Source: a virus
DNA length: 38,787 nt
Direction: 5' to 3' (one strand)
IMG/VR virus record: IMGVR_UViG_3300028590_000050
Location: 1-38,787 of that record
Shown here: positions 14,062 through 20,520 of the stretch, piece by piece
How the letters are laid out: every line of letters begins with the position of its first letter
How positions within the stretch are numbered: the first letter of the stretch is position 1
Translations under genes and position numbers: made by a program
Notes under the pieces: generated by a model
Database searches by the model: none
The model's input: the letters and a program-made list of their open reading frames with translations, nothing else
Told to the model about the DNA's origin: nothing

Positions 14062-14574
14062 CTATGCGGCCTTCGGCTCGTCGTCTTCCTGCTTGGAGCT
14101 CAACTCCCCCAGTAAGCGATCAACAATGAGGGGAAGCTGCCCCGCATTGGATTTGGGGCTGCTCAGAAACAGGTCGAGCATCTTTAGAACATCCCCTCTG
14201 GTCTCGTCATCTGCCTTTTTAATCGCTTCCCCAACGGTGAAGAGGGCGGATCGCAGGTCAATCGGGTCGGAAATCGTGGTTGTAGGCCGGCGCTCGTCAG
14301 ATGGCTGGTCAAGGCTGCCTGGTTCGGTTTTTGGGATGGGACGATCAAACCATCCCTCCGATTTCCCTGTCTTTTCGATCAGTCGAGCAAGCGCCTTTTC
14401 TCGAAGCATGCGATTGCCAGAGAACCATTGCCCAACTTGAGACATGGAAACGCCTGTGCGCTCCTGGAACAGCGCGGGCTTCCCCTCGTACTTCTCGTCT
14501 ATGAGGCTCTCTAGCCAATAGAGCCGGCGCGCCACTTCGGGCGGATGCTCGACTACGACTGGTGGCTTTCTCAT
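14062..14574 (-). CDS. CI-like repressor without peptidase domain (170 aa)
   Basis: 170 residues. The helix-turn-helix lies at about 33-65 (KPALFQERTGVSMSQVGQWF, then GNRMLREKALARLIEKTG), in the style of phage repressors. The remaining part (DLRSALFTVGEAIKKADDET, MLDLFLSSP) is helical and has no Ala-Gly cleavage site or Ser/Lys pair of an S24/LexA-type peptidase. It is divergent from the Cro-like gene and separated from it by the operator-bearing promoter, which is the position of cI. It probably represses both PR and PL. Induction would need a route other than RecA-stimulated self-cleavage. Confidence 0.8.
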   Translation of the reverse strand: MRKPPVVVEHPPEVARRLYWLESLIDEKYEGKPALFQERTGVSMSQVGQWFSGNRMLREKALARLIEKTGKSEGWFDRPIPKTEPGSLDQPSDERRPTTTISDPIDLRSALFTVGEAIKKADDETRGDVLKMLDLFLSSPKSNAGQLPLIVDRLLGELSSKQEDDEPKAA

Positions 14575-14590
14575 GCACGCACTTTAGCGA

Positions 14591-14619
14591 TTGCAACTTT
14601 CGCAATTGCTCCGTATACT
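14591..14619 (+). promoter_or_regulatory. Rightward early promoter (PR)
   Basis: TTGCAA (14591-14596) and TATACT (14614-14619) are separated by exactly 17 bases, just upstream of the Cro-like gene. Confidence 0.8.
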
Positions 14620-14624
14620 TTCGC
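14596..14624. promoter_or_regulatory. Operator repeats at PR
   Basis: ACTTTCGC occurs at 14596-14603 (in the promoter spacer) and at 14617-14624 (over the -10 element), 21 bases apart or two helical turns. The first is flanked as TTGC-7-GCAA. Binding here would block PR directly. Confidence 0.65.
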
Positions 14625-14639
14625 AAAAGCGAGAGCAAT

Positions 14640-14900
14640 ATGGACCTGAAAACCTACATCCAAGACGAACGCGGCAACGCTTCTGCGCTGGCGGAAACCC
14701 TCGGTATTCCCTTGTCGTACTTGTCTCAGATGGCGAGCGGAAACCGAGCAATCACGCCTGAGCGAGCTTCGGCCATCGAGCGAGCGACGAATGGTGTGAT
14801 CTCTCGTCGCGATCTTCGCCCCGACGACTGGCAAGCAATCTGGCCCGAGCTGGCCGCCCCCAAGCGCCGCACCCGCTCCGAAGCAAAGGAAGGGGTGTAG
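14640..14900 (+). CDS. Cro-like / YdaS-family DNA-binding protein
   Basis: 86 residues. The helix-turn-helix is GNASALAETLGIPLSYLSQM followed by ASGNRAITPERASAIERATN, the pattern of the YdaS/Cro family encoded opposite CI-type repressors. The C-terminal part (RRDLRPDDWQAIWPEL) is also typical of this family, followed by a basic tail. First gene after PR, so it probably turns down the repressor at the start of lytic growth. The start is the ATG at 14640; the longer open frame runs through the promoter and is rejected. Confidence 0.87.
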   Translation: MDLKTYIQDERGNASALAETLGIPLSYLSQMASGNRAITPERASAIERATNGVISRRDLRPDDWQAIWPELAAPKRRTRSEAKEGV

Positions 14901-14903
14901 GCC

Positions 14904-15164
14904 ATGGCATACGACTTCTCCAAGCTCACGGCCAATCAGGAATGGCTCATTTGCTATCAGGGCTGGCGCATCGGGCAGAAGTATCCAGACGGAACACCTT
15001 GGCCGCAGCCCGCAAAGCGCACGGTCAAGAAGCTCATTGAGCGCGGACTGATGACTAGCCATGTGGTCACGGACCACAGCGACTGGCTCCCCATGCAAGT
15101 CACTGAATACCACGTAGAGCCCGAAGTGCATCTGGCGTGGTGCTTCACCTGCAAACACGAGTGA
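14904..15164 (+). CDS. Hypothetical protein (86 aa)
   Basis: 86 residues (MAYDFSKLTANQEWLICYQG at the start), aromatic-rich with AKRTVKKLIERGLMTSHVV, which looks like a short winged or helix-turn-helix segment, and a C-terminal CFTC pair. AAGGAAGGGG lies before the ATG. No recognised family. Confidence 0.72.
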   Translation: MAYDFSKLTANQEWLICYQGWRIGQKYPDGTPWPQPAKRTVKKLIERGLMTSHVVTDHSDWLPMQVTEYHVEPEVHLAWCFTCKHE

Positions 15165-15167
15165 GCA

Positions 15168-15308
15168 ATGAACCACTTCATTGCGCTCATGTTCCTGATC
15201 GTCGGCGTCTCGCTCATCTCGCACGGACTTGGCGAGCTTGGCGCGACCTTCGCCATTGGCCTCGTTGCTACGTGCATTGGCCTGTACGGCTTCTCCACTG
15301 AGGACTGA
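15168..15308 (+). CDS. Small membrane peptide (46 aa)
   Basis: 46 residues made of two hydrophobic stretches (HFIALMFLIVGVSLISHG and ATFAIGLVATCIGLYGF) with a short GLGELG turn, so likely a two-span hairpin in the inner membrane. It starts three bases after the previous stop. Function unknown. Confidence 0.6.
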   Translation: MNHFIALMFLIVGVSLISHGLGELGATFAIGLVATCIGLYGFSTED

Positions 15309-15311
15309 GAT

Positions 15312-15416
15312 ATGTGCTTCTACCTCCAAGCCGCTCTTGCCCTCATTGGCGCAATCGTCATTGCTGGTGGCGTCCTTGCTGCACTGAGCAGCGAAGAGCC
15401 CGGCGAGGCCAAGTAA
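15312..15416 (+). CDS. Small membrane peptide (34 aa)
   Basis: 34 residues with a single hydrophobic segment (FYLQAALALIGAIVIAGGVL) and an acidic tail (SSEEPGEAK). It begins three bases after the preceding small gene. Such paired tiny membrane genes are common early in phage operons; no function can be assigned. Confidence 0.5.
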   Translation: MCFYLQAALALIGAIVIAGGVLAALSSEEPGEAK

Positions 15417-15506
15417 GGCAGCTGTATGCGCGCTTACCCAACCATTTCTATTTGCCCCGCTGAGCGACTCGCGAGCGGGTTCATCCACCTGGGAGCTTGA
15501 AAGACC

Positions 15507-15713
15507 ATGTACGCAAACCCGACCCATCTCCGCGTGAAGCGCATCAACCTGTCCTTGAACGAGGTCGAAGACCGAATGGCTGAGGCTGCTGCTGAATTCA
15601 ACGGAAAGCAGAAGTCTGCGTTTTTGCGAGAACTTGTCCTGGAGGGGTTGGCGCGTATGCATGCCATGAATTCTGAAGACGACGGCCTCGATATGCGAGC
15701 GCTTCAGTCGTGA
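15507..15713 (+). CDS. Ribbon-helix-helix DNA-binding protein (68 aa)
   Basis: 68 residues. VKRINLSLNEVEDRMAEAAA gives the beta-strand and first helix and NGKQKSAFLRELVLEGLARM the second helix of an Arc/MetJ-type fold. Probably a dimeric regulator. A second protein of similar kind follows at 15770, and a 15-bp perfect palindrome lies just downstream of that one (15960-15974). Confidence 0.7.
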   Translation: MYANPTHLRVKRINLSLNEVEDRMAEAAAEFNGKQKSAFLRELVLEGLARMHAMNSEDDGLDMRALQS

Positions 15714-15752
15714 CTCTTCCCGAGCAAATCAGCAGCCGTTTAGAGCTTGCTG

Positions 15753-15763
15753 CGTAACGGAAA
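15753..15763 (+). repeat. 11-bp repeat flanking the small RHH-like gene, left copy
   Basis: CGTAACGGAAA recurs at 15964-15974. The two copies bracket the gene at 15770-15958 and could be operators or the edges of a small cassette. Confidence 0.5.
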
Positions 15764-15769
15764 TGTGCA

Positions 15770-15958
15770 GTGACGAGAGACAAAACCCAAGCCATTGACT
15801 TGACGGAAGCCCAGTTGCTCAGCCTCAAGCGATATGCCCGACTGCACAGCATCACTGTCGAGCAGGCAGCTACCCAATTGGCGCGCACTGCGCTGGATGC
15901 GCGCTACCGCATGCGGAAGACCGGGATCTCCCGGGTTCTCCCATTCAAGCGCCGTTGA
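15770..15958 (+). CDS. Small RHH-like regulator (62 aa)
   Basis: 62 residues: IDLTEAQLLSLKRYARLHSI and TVEQAATQLARTALDARYRM, a strand-helix-helix layout frequent in short phage regulators, with a basic end (SRVLPFKRR). GTG start without a clear Shine-Dalgarno, so the start is uncertain. Repeats of CGTAACGGAAA lie on both sides. Confidence 0.6.
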   Translation: MTRDKTQAIDLTEAQLLSLKRYARLHSITVEQAATQLARTALDARYRMRKTGISRVLPFKRR

Positions 15959-15959
15959 G

Positions 15960-15974
15960 TTTCCGTAACGGAAA
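15960..15974. promoter_or_regulatory. 15-bp perfect palindrome, candidate operator
   Basis: TTTCCGTAACGGAAA is a perfect 7-1-7 palindrome between the RHH-like gene and the next gene. Its right part is repeated at 15753-15763. A dimeric regulator such as one of the two neighbouring RHH proteins could bind here. Confidence 0.5.
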
Positions 15975-15986
15975 AGGAGCCTAAAG

Positions 15987-16223
15987 ATGACGAATACGTT
16001 GACCGACGCCATGGTGGCAGACATGGATGAATGCGCCGACTTCATGCACCAGCAGCCTCCCTTCGTCTTCCCACCCTCGGGCATCAAGCACGAGCGCGCC
16101 CCCAAGGTGGTGCGTCTCAAGGGCCTGCAGCCCATCGTCCGCCACGGTATCCCGGTGGTTGGGCGCGAGCAGGGCCAGGCTGACGCGCACCGTCGTGACG
16201 CCATCAAGCGGGGTGGGATCTGA
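15987..16223 (+). CDS. Hypothetical protein (78 aa)
   Basis: 78 residues with AAAGGAG before the ATG. N-terminal acidic part (ADMDECADFMHQQPPFVFPP) followed by a basic part (KHERAPKVVRLKGLQPIVRH). No family recognised. Its stop overlaps the probable CTG start of the replication gene, which suggests that translation of the latter depends on it. Confidence 0.65.
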   Translation: MTNTLTDAMVADMDECADFMHQQPPFVFPPSGIKHERAPKVVRLKGLQPIVRHGIPVVGREQGQADAHRRDAIKRGGI

Positions 16224-17221
16224 ACTTCTACCCGCATCACATCGGGGACTACCTCACTGCTACGGCGCATCTGTCGTGGCAGGAGGACTGCGCTTATCGC
16301 CGTCTGCTGGATGTGTACTACAGCCGAGAGCAAGCGCTCCCCTGTGAGATCGCTCAAGCCTGCCGCTTGGTGCGCGCCACGGCTAAGGATGAACGCAAGG
16401 CAGTCGAAACCGTGCTCACCGAGTTCTTCACGCTGACGGATGCAGGCTGGACGCATGCACGTTGTGAGGCTGAGATTTCAAAGGCAGCAGGGATCGCAGA
16501 GCGTGCCCGTGAAAACGGAAAGCTCGGCGGCAACCCATACAAGAAGCAGCAATACAACGAGCCTGGCTTTCTCTACGCACTCGACATTGGCGGCGCGATC
16601 AAAGTCGGCATCACAAAGAACCCGCAGCAGCGCCTTTACGAGCACCGCCGCAAGTTCAAGGGATGCCAGTACTTCCTAGTGGTCAGTGTTCCGGATATGG
16701 GGAAGTGTGAAGACGACACGCTCCGCGCATTCGCATCTGTCGCTGTGGGCGAAAGGCTCAATCTGGCACCCGACCGCTGGCATGAGCTGGCAGCCCACAT
16801 GGAGAGTTTGGGCACCCCAGCAGGCTCCCCAAACAAAGGCGGTGGGCTCCCTCCCAATCCCAATCCCATTACCAATTATTCAGAACCTAACGGTTCTGGC
16901 GGCAAGCCGCCGATGTCGCCCGACGAGATCATTTTTGGCTACGGGGTTCCGCTGCTGGTCAACGCGGGCTCCACCGACAAAGCCGCTCGCTCGTTTCTCG
17001 GCGGTCTGCGCAAGGGCCACGGTGGTGATGCCGTTGTCGATGCCTTGCGGAACTGCCTTCGTGAAAAGCCGCTGCAGCCGCTCGAATGGCTCGCCGCCGC
17101 TCTGCCGCCCCACGGGGCCAAGTCCACCAAGCCCAACGCACAGGAGGCGCTTGAAGCCGCCAACCGTGCCGTTGGCGAACGTTTCCTTGCTGAACAGGAG
17201 GCCGCTCGTGCATCCCACTGA
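16220..17221 (+). CDS. DUF1376 replication protein with inserted GIY-YIG-like domain
   Basis: 333 residues if read from the CTG at 16220. Residues 2-30 (NFYPHHIGDYLTATAHLSW, then EDCAYRRLLDVYYS) are the hallmark of DUF1376 phage replication-associated proteins. No ATG, GTG or TTG lies in frame between the upstream stop at 16196 and this motif, so the start is probably CTG, overlapping the previous stop. The first ATG, at 16313, would cut off the conserved motif. Residues about 114-195 form a separate module: PGFLYALDIGGAIKVGITKN and QQRLYEHRRKF resemble the GIY-YIG-related T5orf172/MUG113 family. After it comes the usual low-complexity linker (LPPNPNPITN) and a C-terminal helical part (PDEIIFGYGVPLLVNAGST, LRNCLREKPLQPLEWLAAAL). 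Probably acts in replication initiation with the next gene. Confidence 0.78.
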   Translation: MNFYPHHIGDYLTATAHLSWQEDCAYRRLLDVYYSREQALPCEIAQACRLVRATAKDERKAVETVLTEFFTLTDAGWTHARCEAEISKAAGIAERARENGKLGGNPYKKQQYNEPGFLYALDIGGAIKVGITKNPQQRLYEHRRKFKGCQYFLVVSVPDMGKCEDDTLRAFASVAVGERLNLAPDRWHELAAHMESLGTPAGSPNKGGGLPPNPNPITNYSEPNGSGGKPPMSPDEIIFGYGVPLLVNAGSTDKAARSFLGGLRKGHGGDAVVDALRNCLREKPLQPLEWLAAALPPHGAKSTKPNAQEALEAANRAVGERFLAEQEAARASH

Positions 17222-17870
17222 CCATCCCGCGCTCGTGTCGCTCGTGACCGATGCGCTCGCCTACTACCGCCAGCCGGTGTCCACCTTCACGCTGCAGGTA
17301 TGGCTGCAAGCCTGCCAGCCGTTCTCCATGGAGCAGGTGACGAAGGCCATGTCAGCGCATGCGACCGATCCTGAGCACGGTCAGTTCGCGCCGAAGGTTG
17401 CGGACATCATCCGCATCTTGCAGGGCACGCACACAGACCGCGCGCAGCTCGCATGGGGTAAGGCCCTGGAAGCGATGAGCAGCGTTGGTGCTTACACCGA
17501 TGTGATCTTCGATGACCCGGCCATCCATGCAGCGATTGAAGATCTTGGTGGGTGGCCGAAGGTGTGCCGCACCGAAACCAAGGAACTGAGCTACCTGCAA
17601 CATCGCTTCTGCGAGTCGCACAAGGCCTACACCGGTCGCGGCCAATTCGAGTACCCCCGCCGCCTTGCTGGCGACCGCTCGCCGGATTCCGAGTACGAGA
17701 AGAAGGGGTTGAAGCCGCCTCGCCCTGCCGTTGTCGGCGACCCTGATCGCTGCAAGCTGGTCTATCGCGGCGGCAATGCTGCTGGCAAGACGGCCATTGG
17801 CTTCGCGTCCTTCGCCGAACTGGCCTCCGCCAGCGTCATGCGCCGCATCGAAACGGTAGGTGAAGCATGA
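17208..17870 (+). CDS. DUF6475-like replication partner (220 aa)
   Basis: 220 residues from the GTG preceded by AGGAGG at ideal spacing; longer frames upstream are shadows of the previous gene. N-terminal HPALVSLVTDALAYYRQPVS and WLQACQPFSMEQVTKAMSAH, followed by DPEHGQFAPKVADIIRILQG, are features I associate with phage replication proteins found beside DUF1376 genes. In function it may be a helicase loader or origin-binding factor. The C-terminal part has RFCESHKAYTGRG and a basic end. It overlaps the previous gene by 14 nt. Confidence 0.72.
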   Translation: MHPTDHPALVSLVTDALAYYRQPVSTFTLQVWLQACQPFSMEQVTKAMSAHATDPEHGQFAPKVADIIRILQGTHTDRAQLAWGKALEAMSSVGAYTDVIFDDPAIHAAIEDLGGWPKVCRTETKELSYLQHRFCESHKAYTGRGQFEYPRRLAGDRSPDSEYEKKGLKPPRPAVVGDPDRCKLVYRGGNAAGKTAIGFASFAELASASVMRRIETVGEA

Positions 17871-18250
17871 GCGAATTCAGCGCCGAATGCCAAGCGGCAA
17901 ACCGCATCGCCGCGCAACTCCGAGGCCTGCCGACGCCGCAGCATCGAGCCATGGTCAAGGTCAAGGTCGCTCTAGGTCCGAAGGTCAGGAAGCCCCGGGC
18001 GCACGCAACGGGCATCCCGGGAAAGGGGACCTACCTAAAGCTGGCGAAGCAGGCGCTCATGGCCGAGGTGCTGGCCTATTGCCACGAGTTCTTTGCGGAG
18101 AACGACCAGTTGCCCCCTCAAGCCTGCATCGCGCAGCGATTCAAGGTGACGGAGCAGACCGGCCACGACTACCTGCATCGGCTGGCTAAGGAAGGGCACT
18201 TGGAGCGCAATGCGGTGGGCAAGTGGCGATTCGCAAACCGGCAGAAATGA
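17867..18250 (+). CDS. Winged-helix protein, LexA-DNA-binding-like (127 aa)
   Basis: 127 residues. The C-terminal half is a winged helix: AEVLAYCHEFFAENDQLPPQ, then IAQRFKVTEQTGHDYLHRLA and KEGHLERNAVGKWRF, closely following the LexA/MarR-like layout with a wing at its end. The N-terminal half is basic (AMVKVKVALGPKVRKPRAHA). It may bind the origin or regulate early genes. ATGA overlap with the preceding gene. Confidence 0.72.
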   Translation: MSEFSAECQAANRIAAQLRGLPTPQHRAMVKVKVALGPKVRKPRAHATGIPGKGTYLKLAKQALMAEVLAYCHEFFAENDQLPPQACIAQRFKVTEQTGHDYLHRLAKEGHLERNAVGKWRFANRQK

Positions 18251-18275
18251 ATATTTACCAACCGAAGGAACTGTG

Positions 18276-18452
18276 ATGGTCAAGCAAGAGGAATTGAAGA
18301 TTGTTGGCTTCGTGGGAACGACCGCCGATGACGGGGCGCATGAAATTACCCATGCGGAGATGAGCGATGGAACAACGATCCCCGCAGATGAGATCACGCC
18401 TCGAATGTGGGCTGCTGCTGGCTTGAGCGTCCCCGGTCAACCTGAGCACTAA
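18276..18452 (+). CDS. Hypothetical small protein (58 aa)
   Basis: 58 residues with AAGGAA five bases before the ATG. Acidic and beta-rich (EELKIVGFVGTTADDGAHEI). No recognised domain. Confidence 0.6.
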   Translation: MVKQEELKIVGFVGTTADDGAHEITHAEMSDGTTIPADEITPRMWAAAGLSVPGQPEH

Positions 18453-18462
18453 GGAGATCACC

Positions 18463-18654
18463 ATGATCGCCCTCGAAATCGTCCGCATCCCCACTGGTCA
18501 GATGTTCCACGAATATGACCGCTCGGGAAAGCTAGTAAAGAAGGAATGGTTCGCAGTGAAGTGGCGGGAGCTTGGTCCTGCTGCTTCGATGGCTGATGCA
18601 AAGCAGCGGTATGGCGGATCGCCTGTGCTCCAAGACGTGAAGGAGGCAGTATGA
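18463..18654 (+). CDS. Hypothetical small protein (63 aa)
   Basis: 63 residues, AAGGAG before the ATG. The stretch FHEYDRSGKLVKKEWFAVKW suggests a small beta-sheet domain. Overlaps the next start by 4 nt. Function unknown. Confidence 0.65.
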   Translation: MIALEIVRIPTGQMFHEYDRSGKLVKKEWFAVKWRELGPAASMADAKQRYGGSPVLQDVKEAV

Positions 18655-18968
18655 ACTGCAAGCCGGGTGATCTCGCAATGGTTGTCCATGCAAGAAGGCA
18701 TTCAAACCTCGGCAAGATCGTAAAAGTGATTCGGTTCTTGGGGGCGGTTAACTTCATCCACTATGGGGTACGCCAAGACTGCTGGTTGGTCGAGGGTAGC
18801 GTAAAGCCTGCGGGCGGGTTCGAGATCGACCATTGGTCCCGCTCCCTGGGGGGTGACGCTTCCGTTCCGGACGCTTGGCTTCGCCCCATCCGCGACCCCG
18901 GAGAAGACGCCCAAGACGAAACGCTGCAATGGCTCCCGGTGCCCAGTCAGCACAAGGAGGTTGCATGA
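18651..18968 (+). CDS. Hypothetical protein, SH3-like character (105 aa)
   Basis: 105 residues starting MNCKPGDLAMVVHARRHSNL and continuing GKIVKVIRFLG, a pattern that resembles KOW/SH3-like barrels of small phage proteins. C-terminal part has DAWLRPIRDPGEDAQDETLQ, a phrase common in such proteins. Coupled on both sides by ATGA overlaps. Function unknown. Confidence 0.7.
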   Translation: MNCKPGDLAMVVHARRHSNLGKIVKVIRFLGAVNFIHYGVRQDCWLVEGSVKPAGGFEIDHWSRSLGGDASVPDAWLRPIRDPGEDAQDETLQWLPVPSQHKEVA

Positions 18969-19174
18969 AATGCATGATCCAGGTCGGAGCCTTCGCTGCG
19001 CCCGCCACTCCGACTGACCCCGGCTACGAAAACCGCTGCATCAACCACGACGCAGAGCGAGCCGCGAAGATGGGCGAAGTACCGCAGAAGGCTTGCAGCT
19101 GGGCCAAGGGTTCGCCGCAGCACGATCTGTGGATGCGTGTCTACCGCGCCCATGTTGGGGAGGATGCATCGTGA
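18965..19174 (+). CDS. Hypothetical small protein (69 aa)
   Basis: 69 residues with three spaced cysteines (KCMIQ, NRCINHD, KACSW), perhaps metal-binding. ATG overlaps the previous stop after AAGGAGG. No recognised family. Confidence 0.65.
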   Translation: MKCMIQVGAFAAPATPTDPGYENRCINHDAERAAKMGEVPQKACSWAKGSPQHDLWMRVYRAHVGEDAS

Positions 19175-19575
19175 GCCACACCATGATGCTTCTCAAGCTG
19201 ATGTCTGACGATGGCCTCTACACCGCCCGCCAGATGGGCCAGAGGCTGGGCCTGACAGAGCTTCAGGTCTATCGCGCCATGGCTGTTCTGCGCAAGCACA
19301 AGTCCATGCGTGCAGATGACCAGCCGTACCGCATCACCGAGGCGGGCAAAGAGTGGTTGGAGCAGCGTGAGGCCATAGCCCAGCGGGTCGCACTGAACAA
19401 GCAGAAGAAGGCCAAGGTGGCCACGGTGGAAACGAGTCTCCCTGTCTACCACGACGACGAGCCAGAGCCGCCATTCGAGCATCGCATTGTGACTGCGCCA
19501 GCGGTTGCAGACGAGGTGGTGTCGGCAGCGCTTCAAAGCAGACATTCGCTACACGCTGTGTGGGGTGCCAAATGA
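19171..19575 (+). CDS. Winged helix-turn-helix protein (134 aa)
   Basis: 134 residues. TARQMGQRLGLTELQVYRAM followed by AVLRKHKSMRADDQPYRITE and AGKEWLEQRE is a winged helix of the ArsR/MarR-like class used by many phage regulators. The rest is a basic linker and an acidic tail (PVYHDDEPEPPFEHRI). GTG start with GGGGAGG upstream, overlapping the preceding stop. Possibly an early-to-middle regulator. Confidence 0.72.
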   Translation: MSHTMMLLKLMSDDGLYTARQMGQRLGLTELQVYRAMAVLRKHKSMRADDQPYRITEAGKEWLEQREAIAQRVALNKQKKAKVATVETSLPVYHDDEPEPPFEHRIVTAPAVADEVVSAALQSRHSLHAVWGAK

Positions 19576-19700
19576 AATACCTCATCGCTCTATTGCTAGC
19601 CTGCTGCCTTGGCACATTGCTTGCCAACACTTTCACATTGGGCGCTCAGGGGGTGAGGGTGGAGAAGGCTTCTTGCAAGGTCGGGAGGGCACTCTTGTGA
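19572..19700 (+). CDS. Small exported or membrane peptide (42 aa)
   Basis: 42 residues: MKYLIALLLACCLGTLLANT is a signal-like segment with a cysteine pair that could serve as a lipobox, followed by a short basic tail. It overlaps the genes on both sides by 4 nt, which argues that it is translated. Function unknown. Confidence 0.55.
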   Translation: MKYLIALLLACCLGTLLANTFTLGAQGVRVEKASCKVGRALL

Positions 19701-20032
19701 CTCCTGATCTTCGCGACCCCAACAAGGCGGCTGACTACATCATCGCCAACGCTGGCAAGTTTGCCGCAGCAAAGGCTCAGCGTGTCTACCTGGAGGAATT
19801 CAGGAAGTCGAAGAAAGCCATTCTGATGGGCCAGAGCACCGCCAAGGCTGCGGTGGAGCGGGAGCAGTACGCCTATGCCCATGAGGACTATCTGGCGCTG
19901 CTGGGCGGCCTGAAGGCGTCTATCGAGGTGGAAGAGAAGCTGCGCTGGGACTTGATTGCGGCTCAGGCCCGGATCGAGATCTGGCGCACGCAAGAAGCGA
20001 GCAACCGCGCGCAGGATCGGAGCATGCGATGA
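19697..20032 (+). CDS. Conserved phage early protein (111 aa)
   Basis: 111 residues from a GTG after GGGAGG. Starts VTPDLRDPNKAADYIIANAG and is almost fully helical (AYAHEDYLALLGGLKASIEV, then IAAQARIEIWRTQEASNRA). I recognise this as a conserved early protein of proteobacterial phages, usually located before ninG or an antiterminator, without known function. Confidence 0.75.
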   Translation: MTPDLRDPNKAADYIIANAGKFAAAKAQRVYLEEFRKSKKAILMGQSTAKAAVEREQYAYAHEDYLALLGGLKASIEVEEKLRWDLIAAQARIEIWRTQEASNRAQDRSMR

Positions 20033-20520
20033 GAGCGCCACTTCCATCAATCGAGAAGGTGAGAGAACTGCTCACGTATGACTCTGAAACGGGGCTGTTC
20101 CACGCGATAAAGCGTTCTGGCACTCGTATGCCTGGGGATCTCGCTGGAACAACACATTCCGCTGGGTATACGGCGATTCAGGTCGCAGGCCGATTGTGTT
20201 TTGCTCATCGATTGGCATGGTTCTATATGCATGGCGAATGGCCAACGGCTTGCATAGATCACATAGATGGGGATAGGAAAAACAATGCCATCGCGAACTT
20301 GAGATCGGTCGATCAGAGGACAAACAATCAGAACAAGCGAAGCGCGACATACAAATGCAAGGTCGGACTTCTCGGCGTCACTCCGCTAAATGGAAGATTC
20401 AGGGCCTCCATTGGTTTCAATAAACATAGCTTCCATCTTGGGATGTTTGACACTCCGGAAGAAGCCCATATGGCATACATCGAGAAGAAAAGAGAGCTTC
20501 ATGCGGGGTGCACGTTGTGA
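20029..20520 (+). CDS. HNH homing endonuclease with AP2-type domain
   Basis: 163 residues. N-terminal substrate-recognition part (ELLTYDSETGLFHAIKRSG), then the HNH nuclease core CIDHIDGDRKNNAIANLRSV with the catalytic His in DHIDGD and Asn in KNNAIANL, followed by RTNNQNK. The C-terminal part (GRFRASIGFNKHSFHLGMFD, then TPEEAHMAYIEKKRELH) is an AP2-type DNA-binding domain. This is the layout of free-standing phage homing endonucleases. The gene is visibly richer in A and T than its neighbours, a sign of transfer. It is fitted exactly between its neighbours by 4-nt overlaps. Confidence 0.9.
   Translation: MRAPLPSIEKVRELLTYDSETGLFHAIKRSGTRMPGDLAGTTHSAGYTAIQVAGRLCFAHRLAWFYMHGEWPTACIDHIDGDRKNNAIANLRSVDQRTNNQNKRSATYKCKVGLLGVTPLNGRFRASIGFNKHSFHLGMFDTPEEAHMAYIEKKRELHAGCTL

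Noticed and set aside
15426-15500. 24-codon plus-strand ORF
   Set aside because: No ribosome-binding site, no hydrophobic segment, and too short to support.
14571-15662. Minus-strand ORF of 363 codons opposite the early genes
   Set aside because: It crosses PR, the Cro-like gene and several small coupled genes on the other strand, and looks like a GC-driven shadow.
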